Source: Gammaproteobacteria bacterium (GTDB lineage: Bacteria; Pseudomonadota; Gammaproteobacteria; Pseudomonadales; Pseudohongiellaceae). Taken from it: 64,000 nucleotides of DNA. The translations under genes were made by a program, and so were the position numbers. The stretch spans positions 1 to 64,000 of the forward strand of contig SHZK01000010.1 in the NCBI GenBank assembly GCA_009692305.1, in the 5' to 3' direction. This document shows positions 7,969-15,604 of this stretch, one piece after another (the stretch's first letter is position 1; every line of letters starts with the position of its first letter). The notes under the pieces were generated by a model. That model made no database searches. It saw only the letters and a program-made list of their open reading frames with translations, and was not told the origin of the DNA.

Positions 7969-8919
7969 ATGTTAGATGTGCTCATCTTTGCCACGCTCAA
8001 CGGCGTGGTCACCGGTTTGCTGTTGTTCATGCTCGCCGCCGGCCTCACCCTGATCTTCAGCATGATGGGGGTGTTGAATTTCGCTCACGCCAGTTTCTAC
8101 ATGCTCGGCGCCTACTGCGCGTATTCCATCAGCCTCTATTTTGGTTTCTGGGTCGGCCTGCTGGTTGCCCCACTCATCGTCGGCGTGCTCGGCGCACTGA
8201 TTGAACGCTATGGTTTGCGCCGCGTGCATCAGTCCGGGCATGTGGCTGAACTGGTGTTCACATTCGGCCTCGCATTCCTGATCGAGGAATCAGTACAGTT
8301 CTTCTGGGGCCGGGACACCAAGAATTATCAGTCACCGGATATACTCGACTTCGCCCTGTTTACCCTGTTCGGTCAGGAGTTCTCCGCTTATCGCGGCTTC
8401 ATGATCGCGATCTCTGTCGGCATTTTCATCGGGCTCTATTTCGTGCTGACGCGCACCCGCATCGGCATCATCATCCAGGCCGCAATCACCCACCCGAAAA
8501 CCGTCGCCAATCTCGGGCATAACGTGCCACTTATTTTCATGGGTGTATTTGGCGCAGGCACTGCGCTGGCAGGCTTGGCTGGTGTCATCGCGGGACCCGT
8601 ACTAACAACCTTTCCAGGTATGGCGGTCGTGCTCGGCAGCATCGTGTTCGTGATTGTGGTCATCGGTGGCCTCGGATCACTGGCGGGCGCCTTCATCGCC
8701 TCACTGCTAATCGGGCTACTGCAATCCTATGCCATCGCCTCCGATGTCGGCATGCAGGACCTGCTCAACGTTTTCGGCATTGATTTCCCCTACGATCATC
8801 CACTGGCAGATTTGTGGGGTCTCACACTGCCGCAGATAGCGCCAATTCTCCCATTCCTGTTACTGATCCTGGTGTTGATTTTCCGACCAACCGGACTGCT
8901 GGGTAAGCGGGAAGAATGA
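7969..8919 (+). CDS. LivH-type branched-chain substrate ABC permease
   Basis: A 316-residue permease with eight or so hydrophobic helices, beginning with the LivH-type segment NGVVTGLLLFMLAAGLTLIF and the conserved GVLNFAHASFYMLGAY. The later segment IVFVIVVIGGLGSLAGAF is the cytoplasmic coupling region typical of this family. The stop overlaps the start of the LivM gene by four bases (ATGA). It forms the membrane channel with LivM. Confidence 0.9.
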   Translation: MLDVLIFATLNGVVTGLLLFMLAAGLTLIFSMMGVLNFAHASFYMLGAYCAYSISLYFGFWVGLLVAPLIVGVLGALIERYGLRRVHQSGHVAELVFTFGLAFLIEESVQFFWGRDTKNYQSPDILDFALFTLFGQEFSAYRGFMIAISVGIFIGLYFVLTRTRIGIIIQAAITHPKTVANLGHNVPLIFMGVFGAGTALAGLAGVIAGPVLTTFPGMAVVLGSIVFVIVVIGGLGSLAGAFIASLLIGLLQSYAIASDVGMQDLLNVFGIDFPYDHPLADLWGLTLPQIAPILPFLLLILVLIFRPTGLLGKREE

Positions 8920-10148
8920 TGACACTGCTGAAGAAGATGTCAGTTTGGGTGGCTTATCTGGCGGTACTGTTGCTGTTGCCACAACTGTTCGACTCTATTT
9001 TGGCGATCTCCGTTTTCAACCAGATGGCCATCGCCATCGTATTCGCACTCAGCTACAACATGCTGCTCGGACAGGGTGGCATGTTGTCATTCGGACACGC
9101 GGTCTATTTCGGCATGGGTGGCTTTCTTGCAGTACACGCGCTGCTCATGCTCGAAACCGAAACTGTGCATTTCTCGATCATCTGGATTCCCCTTATCGGC
9201 GGTCTGTTCGGCTTGCTGGCTGCGATCTTCATCGGCAGTTTCTCTACCCGCAAGGCAGGCACGGTCTTCGCCATGATATCGCTGGGCATTGGTGAATTGA
9301 TTGCCGCCTCCTCACTTATCTTCGTTGATTTCTTCGGTGGTGAAGCGGGCATCAGCGGCGACCGCACGTATGGTCCCACCTTCTTTGGCATCGACTTCGC
9401 ACAAAATGTTGAAGTGTATTATCTCGCCGCCGGCTGGGTTTTCATTTCAACAGTATTCATGTATTTGTTCACACAGACTCCGGCCGGCCGTATGGCGAAC
9501 GCCGTGCGTGATAACCCGGTGCGCGCCGAGTTTATCGGCTACAGCGCTAGACACGTGCGCTTCATTTCCTTTTGCGCCTCTGGATTGTTCGCCGGTATCG
9601 CCGGCGGCCTGTTTGCACTCAATTATGAATTCATCACTGAAGAAAATCTTAATGCCGCCACATCGGGACGCGTATTGTTGATGGCCTATATTGGCGGCCT
9701 CGGCTATTTTATCGGTCCGATTATCGGGGCCGTGTTACTCACGCTAATGAATTCATTGTTGAGTAATTACACCGAATTATGGATGTTATATCTGGGAATC
9801 CTGTTTCTGCTCACAGTCATGTTTCTGCCGCGCGGCTTTGCCGGATTTATCATGATGCATCAACTGGCCTGGGTGCGAGGCAAATTGCGCGATCTGGTGG
9901 TTCCATATCTGATGACAGGTATTCCTGCGCTAACATTCATGCTCTCCCTCATTGCCCTGATCGAACTCGTGCATGCCGAAGCAGAGAGCCTGCATATCTA
10001 CGGCCTGACTCTGGATCCCAGCCTGGAAGGCACCTGGATCGTGCTTGTGGTGATTGCAGCCGCTGCGCTGTATGGCACGCGTCGCTCACTGCCGCAACTC
10101 AGAGCCGCCTGGCATTCAGCGAACCACATCCCGGATGAGGAGCGCTAG
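8916..10148 (+). CDS. LivM-type branched-chain substrate ABC permease
   Basis: A 410-residue permease with the LivM hallmarks ALSYNMLLGQGGMLSFGHAVYFGMGGF near the N-terminus and AYIGGLGYFIGPIIGA later. After the core there is an extra C-terminal section of about 70 residues with two hydrophobic stretches (about 330-350 and 370-390), longer than in many relatives. It starts on the ATGA overlap with LivH; a second ATG follows immediately. The LivG gene begins three bases after its stop. Confidence 0.9.
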   Translation: MMTLLKKMSVWVAYLAVLLLLPQLFDSILAISVFNQMAIAIVFALSYNMLLGQGGMLSFGHAVYFGMGGFLAVHALLMLETETVHFSIIWIPLIGGLFGLLAAIFIGSFSTRKAGTVFAMISLGIGELIAASSLIFVDFFGGEAGISGDRTYGPTFFGIDFAQNVEVYYLAAGWVFISTVFMYLFTQTPAGRMANAVRDNPVRAEFIGYSARHVRFISFCASGLFAGIAGGLFALNYEFITEENLNAATSGRVLLMAYIGGLGYFIGPIIGAVLLTLMNSLLSNYTELWMLYLGILFLLTVMFLPRGFAGFIMMHQLAWVRGKLRDLVVPYLMTGIPALTFMLSLIALIELVHAEAESLHIYGLTLDPSLEGTWIVLVVIAAAALYGTRRSLPQLRAAWHSANHIPDEER

Positions 10149-10151
10149 GCC

Positions 10152-10904
10152 GTGGCCATTCTCTCTCTAAAAAACGTGCACAAGAGTTTCGGCAATACGC
10201 AAATCATTCGCGGCGTGTCGCTCGATATTGAACAGGGCGAGAAGCATGCTATCATCGGACCCAATGGCGCCGGCAAGTCCACGCTCTATCATTTGATCAG
10301 TGGCCTGTATCGGGTAACCAGCGGCACCATCGAACTCAGGCAACAACCAATTCACAATCGCGCACCCTACGAGATCAGTCGCCTCGGCCTTGCTCGCAGT
10401 TTTCAGGTAACAAATATTTTCCCGCGCTTGAATGTATTCGAAAACGTGCGCTGCGCCTTACTCTGGTCACATGGGTTTCGTTACTCATTCTGGCATCTAC
10501 TCGGTCGTCAGGGGGAATTGAATGACAGCGCCATGCACGTGCTCGACCAGATCGGATTGAAGGACAAGGCCAGATACCCCGCCGGTGAGCTCGCTTACGC
10601 CCAACAACGCGCGCTGGAACTGGGCATTGCCATAGCGAGCGGTGCCGAAGTCATCATGCTGGATGAACCAGTGGCAGGAATGAGCCATTCCGAGGCAGAG
10701 AATGCTGTACAACTGATCCGCCGCATAACCGAGGGCAAAACCCTGGTCATGGTGGAACACGACATGAATATTGTGTTTGATGTGGCCGACCGCATCACCG
10801 TGCTGGTCTATGGCGAGGTGATCGCCAGCGACGTACCTGCGGCTATCCGTGGCAATCCGAAAGTACAGGAAGCCTATCTCGGGGAGGTAGCGACCAGTGC
10901 TTGA
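10152..10904 (+). CDS. LivG-type ABC ATPase with noncanonical signature motif
   Basis: A 250-residue ATPase. The GTG start is chosen because GAGGAGCG lies upstream and the previous gene stops just before. Walker A is canonical (GPNGAGKST, K42), Walker B is VIMLDEP and the H-loop is VEHD. The signature loop is LAYAQQ (147-152) where the family usually has a Gly before the glutamines (for example SYGQQ or SGGQQ). This matters because the signature of LivG completes the ATP site whose Walker A comes from LivF, which is also altered. Its end overlaps the LivF start by eight bases. Confidence 0.9.
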   Translation: MAILSLKNVHKSFGNTQIIRGVSLDIEQGEKHAIIGPNGAGKSTLYHLISGLYRVTSGTIELRQQPIHNRAPYEISRLGLARSFQVTNIFPRLNVFENVRCALLWSHGFRYSFWHLLGRQGELNDSAMHVLDQIGLKDKARYPAGELAYAQQRALELGIAIASGAEVIMLDEPVAGMSHSEAENAVQLIRRITEGKTLVMVEHDMNIVFDVADRITVLVYGEVIASDVPAAIRGNPKVQEAYLGEVATSA

Positions 10905-11592
10905 AGTAACCAATCTGCATGCCTATTACGGCAAGAGTCATATTCTGCACGGCGTTTCCTTTAACGTGCAGCAGGGCGAGATAGTGAGTTTGCTGGGTCG
11001 CAATGGTGTAGGTCGCTCCACTACCGTGAAGACGATTATGGGCGAGGTGGAACCCCATGGCTCCATCAGATTCAAGGGCGAAGAACTGGTGGGCAAGAAG
11101 AGCTTCGAGATTGCCCATCGCGGACTCGGCTATGTGCCGGAGAACCGCGACATCTTCCCTACCCTCACCGTGCGCCAGAATCTGGTACTCGGCATGAAGT
11201 CGACGAAGGCCACTGGCCGCTGGACCCTGGACGAAGTATTCGACATGTTTCCCAATCTCAGCGAACGCGCCGACGTGGCCGGCGGCGTATTGAGTGGTGG
11301 CGAACAGCAAATGCTGTGCATGTGTCGCACGTTGATGGGTGATCCGGACATGATCATGATCGATGAGCCGACCGAGGGTCTCGCGCCCATGATCGTCGAG
11401 CAGGTGGGTAATCTGTTGCAGGAGATAGCCAAACGCGGAGTCGCCATCCTGCTAGTCGAACAGAAATTCTCCATTGCCCTGCGCATTTCACAACGCGTAT
11501 ACATCATGGGACATGGCAAGATTGTGTACGAGGGCACTCCTGCCAGTCTGATGCAAGCCGATGACGTGCGGGCAGAATGGTTGGAAGTGTAG
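10897..11592 (+). CDS. LivF-type ABC ATPase with Arg in place of Walker A Lys
   Basis: A 231-residue ATPase starting at a GTG with a GGGGAGG ribosome site inside the end of livG. Walker A reads GRNGVGRST, so the lysine that contacts ATP phosphates is Arg (R40). The signature LSGGEQQ and Walker B MIMIDEP are canonical, and the switch position is Gln (VEQ), as in most LivF proteins. I recall the same Arg variant in some betaproteobacterial LivF proteins, so it is likely a subfamily feature and not damage. It is the last gene of the importer. Confidence 0.9.
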   Translation: MLEVTNLHAYYGKSHILHGVSFNVQQGEIVSLLGRNGVGRSTTVKTIMGEVEPHGSIRFKGEELVGKKSFEIAHRGLGYVPENRDIFPTLTVRQNLVLGMKSTKATGRWTLDEVFDMFPNLSERADVAGGVLSGGEQQMLCMCRTLMGDPDMIMIDEPTEGLAPMIVEQVGNLLQEIAKRGVAILLVEQKFSIALRISQRVYIMGHGKIVYEGTPASLMQADDVRAEWLEV

Positions 11593-11654
11593 ACTACCTG
11601 TTACGAATGTCAGGTACTCAGCATTAATATAACTGTTCCACTCTGCGGAGCTTC

Positions 11655-12647
11655 ATGATGAAACCTGGTGTTGCTTGCACGCTCTTGCTATGCAGTAGTC
11701 TACTGCAACTTCCTGCTCACGCATGGGATGCCGTCGGCCATCGCCTCAGCGTAGCTGTGGCCCTGAACTATATCTCCGCCGAAAAACAACAGCTCCTGTT
11801 ACAACTACTCGCACAACACCCGCGTTATCAGGCAGATTTTATCGAGGCCATGCCCGCCTCGGTCCAGACTGGCAGTACTAATGAACAACAGCAATGGCTG
11901 CTTGGACAAGCGGCCTACTGGCCCGACATCGCGCGCGGCCTGCCGGACGCTGAAGCAACTCGCTTCAATCGTCCGGCCTGGCATTTTATCGACGGTGCCT
12001 GGGTGCGCGATGGCGCCATACTGCAAGGCAATATGTATATCGGACTACGACCCTTCGCTGACATCGCGGGCGAGTCGGCAGATTCCATCCGCACGGAAGC
12101 ACAAGTGCAAAATATCATGTCGGCGCTGGACTATAACACGCGTATGCTGGCAGATGCTTCGCTGCTAATGCCGGAACGCGCCGTCGCTCTCTGCTGGGTC
12201 CTGCATCTCATTGGCGACATCCACCAACCGCTGCACGCGGGTTCGCTCTACTCTCCAACCCTGTTCGCCGATGGCGACCGCGGCGGCAACCGCATTACCA
12301 CCGACAACGGCAATCTACACGCTCGCTGGGATCGGGCACTCGCCGATAGCGGACTCATTCCAAATCTAAATACCATTCTGCAAGAACAAACCGGCCTCGC
12401 GCGGCGCCGCATCAACGACGCGCCATCCGACTGGTCACAATGGCTCGCCGAAAGCCGCCTCCTGCTGCTAACCGTGGTATATAGCGACACCATGCAAACC
12501 GCCATCGTCAGCGCCGATCAACAAGGCTCGGCTCTGCCCCCACAACAGCTCGACGCCAGCTACGTAACCAGCATGGAGCACCTCTCCCGCCAACGCCTGG
12601 GTCTCGCCGGCCTACGCATCGCCATCTGGATCGAAAACGAACTCTAA
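11655..12647 (+). CDS. S1/P1-type zinc nuclease
   Basis: A 330-residue secreted nuclease. The signal peptide ends after LPAHA, leaving the mature N-terminal Trp that is itself a zinc ligand in this family (AWDAVGH). The remaining zinc-binding motifs are visible: a histidine in the WHFID segment and HLIGDIHQPLH in the middle. S1/P1 enzymes bind three zinc ions and degrade single-stranded DNA and RNA in the periplasm or outside the cell. The ATG pair at 11655 has a CGGAG ribosome site. It stands alone between the Liv operon and the trpE(G) gene, which is convergent. Confidence 0.93.
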   Translation: MMKPGVACTLLLCSSLLQLPAHAWDAVGHRLSVAVALNYISAEKQQLLLQLLAQHPRYQADFIEAMPASVQTGSTNEQQQWLLGQAAYWPDIARGLPDAEATRFNRPAWHFIDGAWVRDGAILQGNMYIGLRPFADIAGESADSIRTEAQVQNIMSALDYNTRMLADASLLMPERAVALCWVLHLIGDIHQPLHAGSLYSPTLFADGDRGGNRITTDNGNLHARWDRALADSGLIPNLNTILQEQTGLARRRINDAPSDWSQWLAESRLLLLTVVYSDTMQTAIVSADQQGSALPPQQLDASYVTSMEHLSRQRLGLAGLRIAIWIENEL

Positions 12648-12707
12648 AAAAGTGTCAGATTTATTTTATTATTTATTTAACACCATGACTTCGAACGGAG
12701 CCACAGA

Positions 12708-12830
12708 CCTGGGTGTGGTCCCGCTGCAGACTGCGCCCCTCCGGGGAACCTCCTCCACGAAAAAGCACTGAAAAGCGATCTTTTTCGCTCCGTCGGCGCA
12801 GTCTTTGATTGCAGCGCAACCACACCTAGG
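12708..12830 (-). repeat. Covarying hairpin repeat, copy A
   Basis: Imperfect 123-bp palindrome. On the minus strand the outer arms are CCTAGGTGTGGT and ACCACACCCAGG, the next arms GCGCTGCA and TGCAGCGG, the next ACTGCGCC and GGCGCAGT, and the core contains CGAAAAAG and CTTTTTCG. The core sequence is shared with copies B and C, but the outer arms differ while staying complementary. It lies downstream of the S1/P1 nuclease and of trpE(G). Confidence 0.85.
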
Positions 12831-12977
12831 CCCGCGACTCCTTGCAGAAGCGCATGAATCGAATATTGCAACTTCGATAAAAAAAATAAATTTGGATGTA
12901 AAGTGGGAACTGCGGGCGCAAGGTGAAGGGGTATTGTCATATCAGCGATAAAAGCGCTGCACCGACTGACCGAGCGT

Positions 12978-13002
12978 AAAAAAGGGGTCAGACACCTTTT
13001 TT
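12978..13002. terminator. Candidate bidirectional terminator
   Basis: AAAAAAGG at 12978-12985 pairs with CCTTTTTT at 12995-13002 around a 9-base loop that contains GTCAGAC. Both strands end in a T-run, so it could stop transcripts of trpE(G) from the right and of the nuclease from the left. The stem is A/T-rich and thus weak; it may equally be a scattered palindromic repeat. Confidence 0.4.
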
Positions 13003-13168
13003 ATGCGACCGAGGGGACTGTGGCTTGAAAGGCTCTATTGTCGAGGGATATTGAAATCTATAAAGATTCACGAAAGAGGGGTGCGCGCTGCTGAGGTGAC
13101 AAAACCGATTTACCTGGCGCGTTCTCCCAGCATACTCAGCACCAAAGCATTCCAGCCTCACCAAACTT

Positions 13169-15361
13169 TCAACGAGCATCCCGCAAGCACTTTAACCTCA
13201 CTACCTCACTCACCACATTCCGAATCAGCCGCCTACCCACCTGCTTCTCCAGACTCATAATCGACTCCGGATGAAACTGCACCGCACTGACTGGTAAGGA
13301 CTTGTGCTCCACCGCCATAACATTGCCATCAGCCGTCCGCGCCGTAACCTGCAAACACTCCGGTACGCTGGCTACGACCAGGGAATGATAACGCCCGGCA
13401 GTAAACTCCGACTCAATACCGTCAAACATCACACTACTCGTATGTGAAATAACTGAAGGCTTGCCATGCATGGGATACGCCAGCTCTTTCAGTGAACCGC
13501 CGAAGTATTCCACAATTCCCTGCAAGCCAAGACAAACTCCAAACACAGGGATTTTTTTCGAGAGCACAAGCTCCATCGTGTCATGCATGGCGAAATGCGC
13601 TGGCGCCGAAGGCCCTGGCGACAGGATGACGAGATCAACCCGATTGGTTTGTAACCACTTGCGCGCAGGCACAGGGCGCAGGGTGAGCAACTCAACACCA
13701 TATTGCCGGAAATAACTAGCCAGGTTGTGCACGAAAGAATCCTGATGATCAATCATCAGCACACTGATGCCGGCTCCGACCATACTCATTGCAGATGCAT
13801 CCTCAAGCGGCGGCGCAGCCACTTCGCTGCGAATCGCCGCCAGCAATGCCGAAGCCTTCAAGCGCGTCTCTGCCTCTTCGGCCTCCGGATCAGAATCGAT
13901 CAACAGGGTAGCGCCTGCCCGCACCTCGGCGATGCCGTCTTTGATGCGCACCGTACGCAAGGTGAGCCCGGTATTCAGGTTGCCATTAAATCCAATCTGG
14001 CCGATGGCGCCACCATACCAGCGGCGCGGCGACTGCTCGAATTCCTCAATGAATTGCATGGCAGCGAGCTTCGGCGCGCCGGTTACAGTTACCGCCCAGG
14101 TATGGGCAAGGAAGCCATCAAGCGCATCAAACTCAGGTTTCAATTCGCCTTTCACATGATCTACGGTATGGATCAGGCGTGAGTACATTTCGATTTGGCG
14201 CCGACCCACCACTGCAACAGAGCCCGGCACACACACTCGCGCCTTGTCATTGCGGTCAACATCGGTGCACATCGACAGTTCGGATTCGTCTTTCTCTGAG
14301 TTCAATAGTTGCTTGATCTGATGCGCATCCGCTATGGCGTCGATGCCGCGCTTGATCGTGCCAGAAATTGGGCAGGTTTCTATCTGTTTGCCATCCACCC
14401 GCACAAACATCTCCGGTGATGCCGCCACCAGATATTCCTGCTCACCGAGATTCATCAATGCGCCATAGGGAGCCGGGTTGGCTTTTTGCAGGCGCCGGAA
14501 TACCTGCGAAGGACTGCCGGTGCAGGGTTCGAAGAACGTCTGCCCCGGTACCACTTCGAAGAGGTCGCCGCGACGAAAATAGGACAATGCATGCTTCACA
14601 TGCCCGGCATACTCACCAGGAGCATGATCGCAGTTTCTTTCGACCGTCGTTGCGGGAGTATAAGTTGTTGCCTTGCCAGTACGCTTGAAGCCGCCGGTGG
14701 TTTCAGAGCGTGCCGCCGAATTCCAGCCACGACAGATAAACTCGTAGTTGTAACATAGCGTGCGCTCTATGCGATGGTCGGCAACAGTAATCTGGTCAGG
14801 CAGAAATAATACGAGGTCTCGACCAGTTGCATCCCTATGCTGGAAGCGATTCACATCTTCAAACTGAAAGGTGAGGTCATAGCCGAATGCACCATATAAA
14901 CCAAGATAGGGGTCAGCAGGGCTGAAGAAACAGGCAATGATTTCACGGAGCACTGAAAACAGGCTCGGGCGCCTGCTGCGCAACTCTTCTGCGATTTCGG
15001 CCGGGTCATTAATGACGGTGAGTTGGATTTGTTGCTTGCTCGCCTCCATGTGCTCGATAGCCGCACAATTCTGCAAGGCATGGAAAAGCTCTGGTAGCAG
15101 GATCTCACCGCGAGTATTCAATGCATCGATGGTGAGCGCACGGCCGCGACCGATGACTTGCAGGGGTGGATTGACAAAGCCAATATCCCAGCGCGTATAT
15201 CTGCCTGGATATTCAAAACTGGATGCGAGCAACACGCCCTGCTGCTGATCCAGTGCACTGCCCAGCCGCTGCATCGCATCCGCATAATCGAGCTGCACGG
15301 CAGCACGTCGCACCTGCATTCCGGATGCACATTGGTATTGAATCTGATTGTTGACTGGCAT
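13169..15361 (-). CDS. trpE(G): Anthranilate synthase, fused components I and II
   Basis: A 730-residue fusion that makes anthranilate from chorismate and glutamine, the first step of tryptophan synthesis. Residues 1 to about 510 are the chorismate-binding TrpE part (FEYPGRYTRW near the start for Trp binding, then PGQTF, CPISGTIKRG, DVDRND and TVTGAPK). Residues from about 525 are the TrpG amidotransferase with nucleophile Cys in FGVCLGLQG and the His-Glu pair in QFHPES. The N-terminal pattern is like the fused TrpE(G) of rhizobia and Azospirillum rather than the separate enterobacterial enzymes. A leader peptide with tandem Trp codons and an attenuator lie upstream. No other trp genes are adjacent. 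Confidence 0.95.
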   Translation of the reverse strand: MPVNNQIQYQCASGMQVRRAAVQLDYADAMQRLGSALDQQQGVLLASSFEYPGRYTRWDIGFVNPPLQVIGRGRALTIDALNTRGEILLPELFHALQNCAAIEHMEASKQQIQLTVINDPAEIAEELRSRRPSLFSVLREIIACFFSPADPYLGLYGAFGYDLTFQFEDVNRFQHRDATGRDLVLFLPDQITVADHRIERTLCYNYEFICRGWNSAARSETTGGFKRTGKATTYTPATTVERNCDHAPGEYAGHVKHALSYFRRGDLFEVVPGQTFFEPCTGSPSQVFRRLQKANPAPYGALMNLGEQEYLVAASPEMFVRVDGKQIETCPISGTIKRGIDAIADAHQIKQLLNSEKDESELSMCTDVDRNDKARVCVPGSVAVVGRRQIEMYSRLIHTVDHVKGELKPEFDALDGFLAHTWAVTVTGAPKLAAMQFIEEFEQSPRRWYGGAIGQIGFNGNLNTGLTLRTVRIKDGIAEVRAGATLLIDSDPEAEEAETRLKASALLAAIRSEVAAPPLEDASAMSMVGAGISVLMIDHQDSFVHNLASYFRQYGVELLTLRPVPARKWLQTNRVDLVILSPGPSAPAHFAMHDTMELVLSKKIPVFGVCLGLQGIVEYFGGSLKELAYPMHGKPSVISHTSSVMFDGIESEFTAGRYHSLVVASVPECLQVTARTADGNVMAVEHKSLPVSAVQFHPESIMSLEKQVGRRLIRNVVSEVVRLKCLRDAR

Positions 15362-15424
15362 TCGCTATTGCTCCTGGCTGCACTGCATAAGGCCGAAAAG
15401 AGTAATGGCGAACTGGGGATTTTA

Positions 15425-15457
15425 GAGGAAAACAGGCCGCCACAACCCGGGGCGGCC
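15425..15457 (-). terminator. trp attenuator terminator
   Basis: On the minus strand GGCCGCC (15457-15451) pairs perfectly with GGCGGCC (15441-15435) over a 9-base loop, followed by TGTTTTCCTC. It lies between the leader peptide stop and the trpE(G) start, the place expected of an attenuator. The same heptamer GGCCGCC also occurs inside the leader coding region (15497-15491) and could compete for the 3' arm. Confidence 0.8.
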
Positions 15458-15467
15458 GATGAAGAGT

Positions 15468-15536
15468 CTAGATTTCTAGGATGTTCATCTGGCGGCCCTT
15501 GTCGGAGCACCACCAGAAGTTGAGTTGAGTTGTCAT
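15468..15536 (-). CDS. trpL: trp operon leader peptide (TrpL)
   Basis: A 22-codon reading frame, too short for usual gene finding, starts at an ATG at 15536 and ends at a TAG at 15470-15468. Codons 8 and 9 are both TGG (Trp). Bases over these codons (CTGGTGG, 15516-15510) are complementary to CCGCCAG (15495-15489) later in the frame, giving a 1:2 hairpin, and the terminator follows 11 bases after the stop. This is the classical arrangement for ribosome-mediated attenuation by charged tRNA-Trp. I see no clear ribosome site before the ATG. Confidence 0.8.
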   Translation of the reverse strand: MTTQLNFWWCSDKGRQMNILEI

Positions 15537-15545
15537 AGGTGGGCG

Positions 15546-15574
15546 ATTCTGCGCCAGCCAAAAAACCCAGTCAA
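15546..15574 (-). promoter_or_regulatory. Candidate trp promoter
   Basis: TTGACT (15574-15569) and CAGAAT (15551-15546) are 17 bases apart on the minus strand. This promoter would start only a few bases before the leader ATG, giving a nearly leaderless trpL. A perfect TATAAT at 15596-15591 is an alternative -10 box that would leave a 5' end of about 45-50 bases, but its -35 box is poor. Confidence 0.4.
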
Positions 15575-15604
15575 CCCCGGACTCAAATTAATTATAAGTC
15601 CCTC

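Larger units (their letters stand above)
12648..13168. other. Repeat-bearing gap between convergent genes
   Basis: This 521-base gap has no credible gene. It holds one copy of the covarying hairpin repeat (12708-12830), a terminator-like inverted repeat (12978-13002), and an A-run followed by GTGTCAGATTTATTT at its left edge. The GTGTCAGA and GGGGTCAGACACC words at the two edges resemble short palindromic repeats scattered in many gammaproteobacterial genomes. From 13003 to 13168 I see nothing. Confidence 0.6.

Noticed and set aside
11011-11020. Walker A Arg in LivF as a sign of a dead gene
   Set aside because: The gene is otherwise intact and in operon; the variant is matched by a change in LivG and is known to me from other LivF proteins.
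12677-12940. 87-codon leftward frame over hairpin copy A
   Set aside because: Its sequence is the repeat itself, which is structured and intergenic in all three copies.
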